Shown: positions 1 through 7,578 of the stretch, in pieces | Numbering within the stretch: position 1 is the stretch's first letter | How the letters are laid out: each line of letters begins with the position of its first letter | From: Nocardiopsis metallicus | Lineage (GTDB): Bacteria > Actinomycetota > Actinomycetes > Streptosporangiales > Streptosporangiaceae | Direction: 5' to 3' | NCBI RefSeq assembly: GCF_014201115.1 | Contig: NZ_JACHDO010000001.1 | Span: forward strand, 3,038,001-3,102,000 | DNA: 64,000 nt | Translations under genes and position numbers: made by a program | Notes under the pieces: generated by a model | Told to the model about the DNA's origin: nothing | Seen by the model: the letters and a program-made list of their open reading frames with translations, nothing else | The model's database searches: none

Positions 1-767
1 AATACGTCATCGAACCTGCGTGAAGAATCCTCCTTCGCCCATTGATGGAGTTTGGTCTGCATCTTCCGTACCCGAAAGTAGGCGGTATCGGAATCCGGCC
101 ATACGATCGAAGCTCCGGTGTTCACCGGTGCGTCTTCGGATCTTGCATTCACCTGTGTTCTCCTTGGAATCGCTGCCGCCCTTCGCCATGTGACCGGCTT
201 TCCCGGTCTCGGACTACTACGGCGTCTCCGCCCCACTGGCCTTCTTCGGTGAGCATCGCACCTATCCTTTCCTTTCTCGATGGCATCGAGAAGGGAAGGG
301 AGTGAGGACCGGTGGTTCCCACGTTCGCTGTTCTCCGATCGACGGGCGAGGTACCCGGCTTTACCCCCGCAGTATCGCCCTGGTTACGCCGTAGACCTTC
401 ACCAGGGCCTCCCTGCCAGATCTCACATACCGGCTCGGGAGTTTTCCACCACGAGAGAGAACTATGGTCCTCTCCGTTGGTGGATGCGCACTGCTTTCCA
501 GCCCGGATCCACCGGGTTAGAGCTGGCGAAAAATTAGGGGGTTTTATGGCACCGGTTCCTTTCGTATACCGTCCCATCTCGCTAACCGCGGCATGACCCA
601 TCCGGTAGTACTGGGCCATCCAGGCATTGTCAGGGCTGCTTCCCGTCCTTGGCGGCGATCTCCGCTTCAGACTGCCCCTTGCTTCACCTTCTCGCTACGA
701 CGAGAAGGCGGCGGAGTTGCTTTCACCTCCACTCGGATATGTGTTTGAACAGCGCCTCGTGGCGCAC
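1..767 (-). mobile_element. Group II intron, 5' portion (runs off left edge)
   Basis: Read on the minus strand, base 767 begins GTGCGCC, the classical group II intron 5' end. It is followed by about 760 bases with no credible gene but many stems, for example an 8-bp stem with a 6-base loop near 684-706 and a long stem near 268-299. This matches domains I-III of a bacterial intron. The maturase ORF of domain IV would lie beyond the left edge, so no reverse transcriptase is visible. Short ORFs here, such as minus 149-619, look like structured RNA rather than proteins. The intron is not the same copy as the one at 52331-54241. An IS5-family element ends one base away from the intron start. Confidence 0.58.
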
Positions 768-768
768 C

Positions 769-1753
769 TGAGGTTTTCTCAGCGAAATGATCTCTGCGGA
801 GCAGGGTGATTTTCGGATCCCCGCCGGGCCGGACGAGTGGCACCTGGATGCGAGCAGACGTAAAGCCCCTGGTAGGACAGGTCTCACCACAAGATCATGT
901 CCGTAACCACCAGAGGCTTCACGTTGGTCACCTATTCTGCCACCCTCGACGTCCCACGCCACATCGTCGAGTTCCTCGCCCGACACCTGGCCGCCCACCG
1001 CCGAAGCATCGCCACTCCGAAGGGCTCACGGGCACTCGGGCCGTTCCGCCAAGCGGTGCTGGTGCTGCGCTGGTTCCGTGAGCGCGGCTGTGTGCACTGC
1101 CTGGCCCGTGACGCCGGAATCTCCCAGGCCACCAGCTACCGCTACCTACACGAAGGCATCGACGTCCTCGCCGGCCAGGCCCCCGACCTGCACGAAGTCT
1201 TGGCCAATTGCCACAACGAAGGGATAGCGCGCGTAGTCTTGGACGGCACGCTGATCGCCTCCGACCGCCTCGCGGGCGTCCGCGAGAACGGCAACGACCT
1301 GTGGTTCAGCCAAAAACACAAGGCCTTCGGCGGCAACATCCAGTTCCTATCCGCACCGGACGGCACCCCGCTGTGGGTCTCCGCAGTCGAGCCCGGATCC
1401 ACCCCCGACATCACCGCCGCCCGCCTCCACGCCCTGCCCGCCCTGTACAAGGCAGCGGCCGAGGGCCTGCCCACCCTGGCTGACAAGGGCTACCAAGGCG
1501 CCGGTATCGGCGTGCACACCCCCATCAAGCGCCCTACGGGCCAGGGCGAAGGGGCTCTGCACGTGGACACACGGATGTATAACGCGCTGTTGCGGCACGT
1601 GCGTGCGCTCGGTGAGCGCACCGCCGCCGAACTCAAGGAGCGCTGGCGGACGCTGAAGTACGTCACGCTTAGCCCGAGCCGGATCGGAGACATCGCCCGT
1701 GCGGCTCTTGTCCTCAACAGGCAGTGGAAATGATCTTCGCTGAGAAAACCTCA
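769..1753 (+). mobile_element. IS5-family insertion sequence
   Basis: An 18-bp perfect terminal inverted repeat (TGAGGTTTTCTCAGCGAA) lies at 769-786 and, inverted, at 1736-1753. The two ends diverge slightly inside: left ATGATC against right GATC. One DDE transposase gene fills the element and its TGA stop overlaps the right end. The flanks share only one base (C at 768 and 1754), so no clear target duplication is visible. The right end supplies the stop codon of the neighbouring minus-strand gene, and the left end abuts the 5' end of a group II intron. Confidence 0.85.
897..1733 (+). CDS. IS5-family DDE transposase
   Basis: The 278-residue protein has an N-terminal helix-turn-helix part (about residues 48-90, with RDAGISQATSYRYL) and a DDE_Tnp_4-like catalytic part. 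Likely catalytic residues are D116 (VVLDGTLI), D196 (LADKGYQG) and E240 (ALGERTAAELKERW). Length and architecture are normal for a single-ORF IS5-family transposase that cuts and pastes its element through the terminal repeats. The reading frame is intact and the ends match, so the element may still be active. Start choice is moderately certain, because another ORF lies upstream in a different frame and no strong ribosome site is visible. Confidence 0.85.
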   Translation: MSVTTRGFTLVTYSATLDVPRHIVEFLARHLAAHRRSIATPKGSRALGPFRQAVLVLRWFRERGCVHCLARDAGISQATSYRYLHEGIDVLAGQAPDLHEVLANCHNEGIARVVLDGTLIASDRLAGVRENGNDLWFSQKHKAFGGNIQFLSAPDGTPLWVSAVEPGSTPDITAARLHALPALYKAAAEGLPTLADKGYQGAGIGVHTPIKRPTGQGEGALHVDTRMYNALLRHVRALGERTAAELKERWRTLKYVTLSPSRIGDIARAALVLNRQWK

Positions 1754-2125
1754 CTGGAGAACTTTCTCCCCTTTGTGCCCGTACTCGCGCTCGTACACCG
1801 GAGCGCAGGTGAGGACGAAGGAACGGCACCCCCTGACCACGCCTTTGTCATCACGCACCAGGTCGGAGGGGACCAGCAGGTCGTGCCGCTCCGGGTGGGC
1901 CGAACTCACCACGGAGGAGACGATGAACCAGACACCCTCCACCGGCTCGGGCAGGCGGGCGCGGGTGCGCTCCTCCGCCAGCAACGGAATCCCCTCCACC
2001 TCCTGGAGGTGGACGCGCACGGCCTCGACCCGGGCGGGGTCGGGCGACCCCTGCCAGGTCCGGATCACCCGCGCGTGCTCGTCGACCACTGTCACCTCAT
2101 GCGGTGTCAGATTGACCACGGACAT
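1751..2125 (-). CDS. Small phage-type 'NLTPH' protein, 3' end altered by IS
   Basis: The 124-residue product begins MSVVNLTPHEV and contains a LPEPVEG...VSSVV segment and a RDDKGVVRGCRS segment. These are hallmarks of a family of about 110-130 residues that is common in phages and actinomycetes and has no known function. The ATG at 2125 has a GGGAGGT ribosome site seven bases upstream. The TGA stop is the last three bases of the IS5 right end, so the natural C-terminus was changed or cut when the IS or the adjacent intron arrived. Joining the bases on the far side of the IS gives a possible extension (VRHEALFKHISEWR), but that extension coincides with the intron 5' end and is probably not protein. 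Confidence 0.7.
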   Translation of the reverse strand: MSVVNLTPHEVTVVDEHARVIRTWQGSPDPARVEAVRVHLQEVEGIPLLAEERTRARLPEPVEGVWFIVSSVVSSAHPERHDLLVPSDLVRDDKGVVRGCRSFVLTCAPVYEREYGHKGEKVLQ

Positions 2126-2500
2126 CCAGCGACCTCCCGTAACTCTTGTTCCCCGCCGACCGCCCGCTTCGCCCGGACCGCCGCGACGCACCCCGCTCCG
2201 AGGCTCTCACCGCCCTCTCTCGGACACCCTTTCGGGCGACGGGCACCGCCACCAGGAGCAAAACACCGTTGTTGCTTCTGGGACCACTGTTTTCTATGAC
2301 CGTTTTATTAGCCTCTTTTGCGGCTAGTCGCATTCGGTTCCATGGTCGATAATTGACATTTCAGCCACACTGGCCATATTTTGTTGTACGACCTCCCGTT
2401 AACGCAGGAGTGTCATCACGAGTCTCACGCCTCGTTCGCACGTTTCCCCGGAAGGGCTGGGGGAGCGTCCCAGCCCCGGAACATCCGGGGAGAAGAGTCC
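2126..2500. promoter_or_regulatory. Divergent intergenic region with AT-rich core
   Basis: The 375 bases separate two divergent genes. About 2290-2400 is much richer in A and T than the surroundings, for example TTTTATTAGCC and GATAATTGACAT, and probably holds the promoter of the gene at 2501. A partial copy (GTCCGAGAGAG, minus strand, 2215-2225) of the motif found before cas6 and cas10 lies 89 bases before the NLTPH start codon. No further gene is visible. Confidence 0.45.
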
Positions 2501-3799
2501 GTGAGCAAGTACCACTGCTCCGCCGGGGAGCTGTTCGGTTCGGCCACCTTCCTGCACGTGTTCACGCGCGTGCTGGGATGCGGACCATGCTCGGCGGACG
2601 GAACCGCGCAGGGCTGCGTCGGCCATTCAGAGCAGTTCTGCGACTATGTCGACCTGTGCTTCGAACACTGTCCGTGCGAGCGGCACCAGGGCGATCCGCG
2701 CAGCGTCATCGCCGTGCGCATGGTCGCCGTCATGACCGATGCGGCGGCTGACGCGGGCGTGGCATCGAGCGCGCTCGCCGCCGTGCCCGAGAAGCGGCGC
2801 TCGGTAGGTGCCAAGAGCGTGTCCGGCGCGGGCACCATCACGGGCACGGCTGCGGGCTCGGCGCACACCGTGGACCGCACCGCCGCGCACCGGCTCCGTG
2901 ACGCCCTCGACGACGAACGCCGCGACCGGTCCTACAAGAACCTGCGCCGCGTCTACCCGCAGCCCTCCCCCGACGGCAAGGTTCGCTGCGCCTTCTCCGA
3001 GCGCCCCCGCCGCTGGGTGCAGCGGCGCGATGTCGCCCGGGTCGCCACCAACGTGGTCGAGCAGGAGGCCCTGGCCATGCTCGTGCTCACCGCCGGGTGG
3101 GGCAACCCCGCCGCCGACCTGCCCGAGGACATCCACCCCGGCGAGTCGGTGTCCTTCACCGAGGACGGCAGCGCGGTCCCCGCCGCCGACCTGCACGGGC
3201 GCCCGCTCACCGCGGTCAAGGAACCCCCGATGGTCTCCACCGCCACCGGCGACTACCTGCTGCGCAAGCTCGCCGAACTGGCCGCGGGCCGTGACGCCGA
3301 CCCCGGCCGCACCCCCGACCAGCGACGCCGCCTGCTCCTGCGCGGGCTCCTGCCGAACCTGAGCGGTGAGGACGTGGCCCGGCGGCTCACCGGGGTCCTG
3401 GGGCGGATGGCCGTGAACATGCCCGGCCACTTCGAACTGGTCCAGCGCGCCCGGGGCCGGGCCCGCAGCGCCCCCTACACCCCCGTGCCCGACCTGCCCG
3501 TGCCGACCGGGGGCGACGCCGAGCACGGTGACGGTCACGACGACGGTTACGGGCGACGGCGCGAGGTCCTGCGCGAGGCCGAACAGGTGTGGCTGGGCTG
3601 GCTCGCCCAGGAACTGGCGGCCGAGGCCCAGGCCCACCGGGCGGCCTTCGACGCCGACCCGCGGGGTTCCCTGGACGCCCTGCTGTGCCGCCTGCTGGAA
3701 GAGGGGCCCGAGGTCCCCGAACTGTGGCGCGGCGCCCAGGACGACCCCGACCGCCGAGCCGACCTGCTGGAGGCGCTCGCCGAGACCATCAACAGCTGA
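2501..3799 (+). CDS. Unknown protein with Cys-rich N-terminus
   Basis: I do not recognise this 432-residue protein. GTG at 2501 is chosen because GGGGAG lies eight bases upstream; the frame is open further upstream but has no ribosome site. The first 62 residues carry eight cysteines (6, 27, 30, 39, 47, 53, 57, 59) and histidines at 5, 19, 42, 56 and 62, a likely metal-binding or disulfide-rich unit. A low-complexity Ala/Gly/Thr linker follows. Next comes a charged, apparently soluble region with RRWVQRRDVARVA and long helices, ending in an acidic helical tail. No membrane segment or signal peptide is seen. A strong hairpin (3847-3885) ends the unit. It sits between the IS/intron region and the cas-like locus but is transcribed in the opposite direction. 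Confidence 0.7.
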   Translation: MSKYHCSAGELFGSATFLHVFTRVLGCGPCSADGTAQGCVGHSEQFCDYVDLCFEHCPCERHQGDPRSVIAVRMVAVMTDAAADAGVASSALAAVPEKRRSVGAKSVSGAGTITGTAAGSAHTVDRTAAHRLRDALDDERRDRSYKNLRRVYPQPSPDGKVRCAFSERPRRWVQRRDVARVATNVVEQEALAMLVLTAGWGNPAADLPEDIHPGESVSFTEDGSAVPAADLHGRPLTAVKEPPMVSTATGDYLLRKLAELAAGRDADPGRTPDQRRRLLLRGLLPNLSGEDVARRLTGVLGRMAVNMPGHFELVQRARGRARSAPYTPVPDLPVPTGGDAEHGDGHDDGYGRRREVLREAEQVWLGWLAQELAAEAQAHRAAFDADPRGSLDALLCRLLEEGPEVPELWRGAQDDPDRRADLLEALAETINS

Positions 3800-3846
3800 C
3801 CTGGAGGCTGAGCCGGAAGCCGGGCCGCAGACTCAGCCGAAGAGGT

Positions 3847-3885
3847 GCCCCTCCCGGGGGTGCGGGACAACACCCCGGGAGGGGC
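3847..3885 (+). terminator. Terminator hairpin after the Cys-rich gene
   Basis: GCCCCTCCCGGGGGTG pairs with CACCCCGGGAGGGGC around an 8-base loop, with one bulged G. It lies 47 bases after the stop codon. There is no clear T-run, as is usual in actinomycetes. Confidence 0.6.
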
Positions 3886-4065
3886 GCGGGCTCATGGGAG
3901 CGAGCTCGCGAGGAGAGAAGGTGCAGGAGGAAGAGGGTCAGGGGCGGGGGTAGATGAACGCGGGGGAGGCGAGGCCCGCACGGACTTCCCCGTGCCCGCC
4001 CCTGACCACCGGGAGGATCGAGCTCAGGAGGGGATCGGGGAAGGGGCCAGCGCCGGGGTGACCCC

Positions 4066-4545
4066 GTGCTGGCCGCTCAGCAGGCGGAGCGCGTCGCGAT
4101 CGCCACCGGGCTGCTGTCCCTGCTGGTCTGGGCCGCGACCAGCGACCTCACCGGGATCTGCCCGCAGTCGGTGCTGGGGCTGGACGTGCTGACCGCCGCG
4201 CTGCTGGCGGTGCCGCCGGAGCGGGCGGGGGCGGCCGGCGCGATCGCCGGGACCAGCAACGAGCTCGGCAACGCTCTGGGCATCTCTCCCCTGGGCGCGA
4301 CCGCGGCACTGGTCTTCCGGCTGAGCGGCCCCGACGTGGCGGGCACGCTCAACGAGACCCTGGCGGTTCCGGGGTTGGCGGAGGGCGCGGCCGAGTCCGC
4401 GCGGGCGGCGTTCCTGAGCGGGATGCATGTGGCGGTGGTGATCGGCAGCGCGGCGTCGTTCGCCGTGGGGCTGCTCATCCTGCGTCTGGTCCCCCGGGCT
4501 GCCCGGGTTTCTCAGGCCGCCCCGGCTTCCCGGAGTGTCCGGTGA
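4066..4545 (+). pseudogene. C-terminal remnant of an MFS (DHA2-type) transporter
   Basis: The frame encodes only the last helices of a drug:H+ antiporter of the DHA2/EmrB group. The diagnostic segment is AVPPERAGAAGAIAGTSNELGNALGI, given here in two parts: AVPPERAGAAGAIAG and TSNELGNALGI. A final hydrophobic helix follows. Intact members are about 450-520 residues; here about 150 remain, no upstream membrane domain is present and the first 25 residues look degraded. The last 71 bases overlap the convergent TIGR03986-type gene, whose tail is low-complexity there. The remnant probably marks the left edge of the insertion that brought in the cas-like genes. Confidence 0.75.
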
Positions 4546-6787
4546 GCCCGAAGCGCTCGGTGAGCGGGGGCAGGACCGGGTACTCGGCGAACTGGCGCAG
4601 GGACATCACCGCCGTCTCCGACCACGGCAGGCGCCCGCGCCAACGACTGGCCAGGAGCACGTCCACCACCTGGTCCACCTGGCGCCAGTCATCGACCGCG
4701 CGGTACTCCGCCAGGGTTGTCGAGAAGGCGTCCAGGAAGGCGGTGACCTGCCCGGGGGTGGCGGCGGTGACCCCCGCGGCGGCGTCCAGGGACAGGTCGG
4801 CGGCGCGGGCGCGGCGGTCCACCAGGTGGAGTTCGGGGCGCAGGTGCACACTGCCCATGCCCAGGGACTTGCCCATGCCGACCTTGTGGGCGTGCTCGGG
4901 GTCGGCGGGGTCTCCGCCGTCGACCGGGTTGGCCAGGAGCAGCGCCCGCATCAGCGCGCCGAGTTCGGCGTCGGTGAGGTTGGTGAAGGTGATACGGGAG
5001 CGCAGGGTGAGACCGTCGCGGAGCGGGACGATGTCGCGCTGGGTGTCCCGGGGCGGCGCGGCCTCGGATCCTGCGGGGATCACCTCGAGCCCGAGTTCGT
5101 CCTGGGCGCGTTCGTCGTAGCGGACGGGCGAGCCGAGGCGGGGATCGTGCCGGTGCAGGTAGGTCTTGTATCCGCCCAGGCGGATGCGTCCTTCGTGGGA
5201 CCACGTGACGATGTCCGGCCGCTCCCCTGCCGCGGTGTCGGGGCCCTGGACCAGGTAGTTGGCGAAGCAGCCGCGCTGCGGGGAGAGCAGTTGGACGCGC
5301 AGGGCGGCGCCGTCGGGGTAGTCGGGGCCGGGGTGGCGGGAGTCCTCGGCGTGGCCGGGGACCGGAACCGGGTGTCCGGGTTCGGTGGCCAGGGCGGGTC
5401 CGAAGGAGACCCGTCCCTTGAGCGCCCCCGCCTCGCCCGCGAAGACGTCGACGTCGCCGAAGACCGCCCGGCACACGTCCACGGTGCGCCCCGCCCGGTC
5501 GGCGCGGTCGGGGTCACCGTGCTGGGGGCCGAGCACCGGGCCGGGGACGGCGCGGCGGATCGGGTTGTCGTCGCTGACCGCGATGCGGTAGCCGCCGGAG
5601 CGGCCGAAGGAGACCACGTGGCCGGACGGGTCCACGTCGAACCAGACCGGTTCCAGGCTCCGCCGGGGCAGTCCGCCGCCCCCGGTTCCGGCGACGGGCG
5701 GCCGGGCCGGGTCGCCGCCCCCGGCTCCCAGCGTCTCGGGGAAGGCCACGCGCTGGTAGCCGGTGACCTGCTCGGCGGACTCGAACAGCTCCACCATGGC
5801 GTCGGGGACCGGGAGCCGGCCGGTACGCAGGTTGGGGGGCTGGGGGAACAGGTAGGCGTTGCGCCGCTCCCCGGCGGCGGCCCCGGTCAGGACCACCAGG
5901 GCCGGGATCACTCCGCCACCGCCGCCGGACCCCGCGTGCGCGGTCAGGTGGGCGAGGGCTTCGCCGCAGGTGGGGGCGACCGCGGCGACCCCGTGCTGCC
6001 CTGGCAGGTGGACGGCGTGGACCCAGCGGTGCTGGAGCCGGCCGTGCTGTTCGTGGGTGGTGGGCACGTAGGTGTTGCTCCGGGGCGGGTCGGGAAAGTC
6101 CCCGACTCCGAAATCCCAGGTACGCAGGCTCTGCCGGAGTACCTCGAAGGGCACCTTGAGCACCCGGCCCGGTTCGGGCTCGAGCGTCGTGGCGGGGACC
6201 TCGACGACGTACCAGCCCGCGTCCTGGGGTGACCGGTACAGGAAGCCCTGCTTGGTGTGCGTCCCGGCGCGGCGTTTGCGGTAGTGGTCGTGCTGCTGGG
6301 CCATGACCTGGCGGGCGCGCGTGGACAAGGAGCTGTCGGTGCCGCCGGGGTCCACGCGCACCGGGGCGCGGAAGAACAGCATGGGGGTGTTGACCGGGCC
6401 GCTCTCACCGCTGGTGAGCATGCGCAGCGTGTTGCGGACCAGGCCGCGCAGGGTGGAGCCGGGCACGACGGGCACGGAGCGCTCTCCGTGGGGAAGGCGG
6501 GCGGAGTGGTGCACGCGGCCCCGGCCCGGGGCCTGGCCGACGAAGGTGGGGGTCAGGGTGGTCAGGGTGAGATCGATCCACCCGGTACGGGTACCCGGGA
6601 CGGTGCGGTCGTGTGAGCGGAGCAGCTCCCGGGTGTCGTGGTCGGGGTGCAGCGCGGCCGCGGGCACGGGGGCCTCGGCCAGGCGGACCAGTCCGTAGGG
6701 CGCCGTGGCGCGGAAGGGGGCCGTGGCCTGGTGGGTGCCCGTGGTTCGGTGCGGGCTCCGGTCGGCGGCGATCTGTCTCGGGTCCAC
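4475..6787 (-). CDS. TIGR03986-type type III CRISPR RAMP protein
   Basis: The 770-residue protein has the layout of the TIGR03986 family. An N-terminal RAMP region carries TLTPTFVGQAP and VPGSTLRGLVRNTLRML (about 108-125), and a long middle follows. A C-terminal RAMP region ends in the glycine-rich loop GMGKSLGMGSVHL (637-649). In related type III systems such proteins are Cas7-like backbone subunits that hold the guide RNA in the effector complex. It is the last gene of the cas-like operon, two bases after the Csx19-like stop. The final 25 residues (GKPGRPEKPGQPGG) are low-complexity and overlap the MFS remnant, so the C-terminus was probably extended when the island inserted. The family call is firm; the exact role in the complex is inference. 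Confidence 0.85.
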   Translation of the reverse strand: MDPRQIAADRSPHRTTGTHQATAPFRATAPYGLVRLAEAPVPAAALHPDHDTRELLRSHDRTVPGTRTGWIDLTLTTLTPTFVGQAPGRGRVHHSARLPHGERSVPVVPGSTLRGLVRNTLRMLTSGESGPVNTPMLFFRAPVRVDPGGTDSSLSTRARQVMAQQHDHYRKRRAGTHTKQGFLYRSPQDAGWYVVEVPATTLEPEPGRVLKVPFEVLRQSLRTWDFGVGDFPDPPRSNTYVPTTHEQHGRLQHRWVHAVHLPGQHGVAAVAPTCGEALAHLTAHAGSGGGGGVIPALVVLTGAAAGERRNAYLFPQPPNLRTGRLPVPDAMVELFESAEQVTGYQRVAFPETLGAGGGDPARPPVAGTGGGGLPRRSLEPVWFDVDPSGHVVSFGRSGGYRIAVSDDNPIRRAVPGPVLGPQHGDPDRADRAGRTVDVCRAVFGDVDVFAGEAGALKGRVSFGPALATEPGHPVPVPGHAEDSRHPGPDYPDGAALRVQLLSPQRGCFANYLVQGPDTAAGERPDIVTWSHEGRIRLGGYKTYLHRHDPRLGSPVRYDERAQDELGLEVIPAGSEAAPPRDTQRDIVPLRDGLTLRSRITFTNLTDAELGALMRALLLANPVDGGDPADPEHAHKVGMGKSLGMGSVHLRPELHLVDRRARAADLSLDAAAGVTAATPGQVTAFLDAFSTTLAEYRAVDDWRQVDQVVDVLLASRWRGRLPWSETAVMSLRQFAEYPVLPPLTERFGLTGHSGKPGRPEKPGQPGGPDAG

Positions 6788-6789
6788 CG

Positions 6790-7578
6790 TCAGCGTTCCT
6801 CCTCCTGCCCCCGGCCGCGATCCCGGCCCCCGGGTTCTACCTGGTCACCGGTGCCGACGTCGAACTCCGGGCCGGTGGGCTTGGTCCCGGCGCGCAGCCC
6901 GGTGAGCCGGTGGAAGGCCACCCCCACCGCGCCCGTGAGGGGGTCGGCCGCCCAGTACTCCCGGACGGTCAGCCAGGTCCCGGTGCTCTCCAGCGCGCCC
7001 CGGCCCCGCTCCGGCAACGGCCGGAGCCGCCCGGAGAAGTCGGTCCAGGCCACCGGGAGCACCGCCTCGGCCCCTGACGGCTCCCTGGTCACGGATCGGG
7101 GCACGCCCCCCTCCAGGGTGCGGCTGTGGTCCGCCCCGGGCCACCCCTGCAGCAGGAACGACCGGTCGCGGGGGCGCAACCACTCCGGGACGTCGTGCCG
7201 CCCCTCGGCGCTGACCCACCCCGATGCCGCGCCCTCGCCCAGGCGGATCTGCGCGTGCGGACCGAACACCAGGACCTCCAGCACCCGCCACCGGTCGGTG
7301 CCGGGATCCAGTGAGGGCGCCGAGAGCTGCTCGGTGGGCGGGGTGTCCGAGCGGGACCAGCGCTCGCCCGGGCAAGCCCCGGTGATCCTCCCGTCCCCGA
7401 GCTCGGCCAGCAACCACTGGGGGCCGCCGGAGGTTCCCGGCGGCCCGGCCGCGTCGAGCGCACGACAGCGCCGGGCCCGGACGAACACGTCGTCGAGGAC
7501 CTCGTCGATCATCGCCGCCGAGAGCCCTCTGACGTCCACTCCGACCGGAGTGGGAGGTTCATGGGAGTGCCGGTTCAT
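6790..7578 (-). CDS. Csx19-like (TIGR03984-type) CRISPR-associated protein
   Basis: The 262-residue protein starts at an ATG whose ATGA overlaps the stop of the upstream gene, which fixes the start. The pattern WLLAELGDGRITG... W... LEVLVFGPHAQIRLGEG resembles the TIGR03984/Csx19 family. That family is typically encoded beside TIGR03986 proteins in III-D-type loci, and its biochemical role is unknown. The C-terminal ~90 residues (LTVREYWAADPLTGAVGVAFHRLTGL) fit the same family, followed by a charged tail. There is no catalytic signature and no membrane segment. Context makes it an accessory subunit of the effector complex. Identification rests on pattern and neighbourhood, so certainty is moderate. 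Confidence 0.65.
   Translation of the reverse strand: MNRHSHEPPTPVGVDVRGLSAAMIDEVLDDVFVRARRCRALDAAGPPGTSGGPQWLLAELGDGRITGACPGERWSRSDTPPTEQLSAPSLDPGTDRWRVLEVLVFGPHAQIRLGEGAASGWVSAEGRHDVPEWLRPRDRSFLLQGWPGADHSRTLEGGVPRSVTREPSGAEAVLPVAWTDFSGRLRPLPERGRGALESTGTWLTVREYWAADPLTGAVGVAFHRLTGLRAGTKPTGPEFDVGTGDQVEPGGRDRGRGQEEER

Noticed and set aside
149..619. 156-codon minus-strand ORF in the left end
   Set aside because: It lies in stem-rich sequence following an intron-type 5' end and resembles the false ORFs usually seen in group II intron domain I; no protein family is recognisable.
723..998. C-terminal extension of the NLTPH gene beyond the IS
   Set aside because: The extension begins exactly with the intron 5' end GTGCGCC, so the open frame is better explained as intron RNA.
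4535..6232. Very long plus-strand ORF (565 codons) opposite the TIGR03986-type gene
   Set aside because: It is Gly/Val/Asp-rich antisense shadow caused by high third-position GC; no motif, and the minus frame carries clear RAMP signatures.
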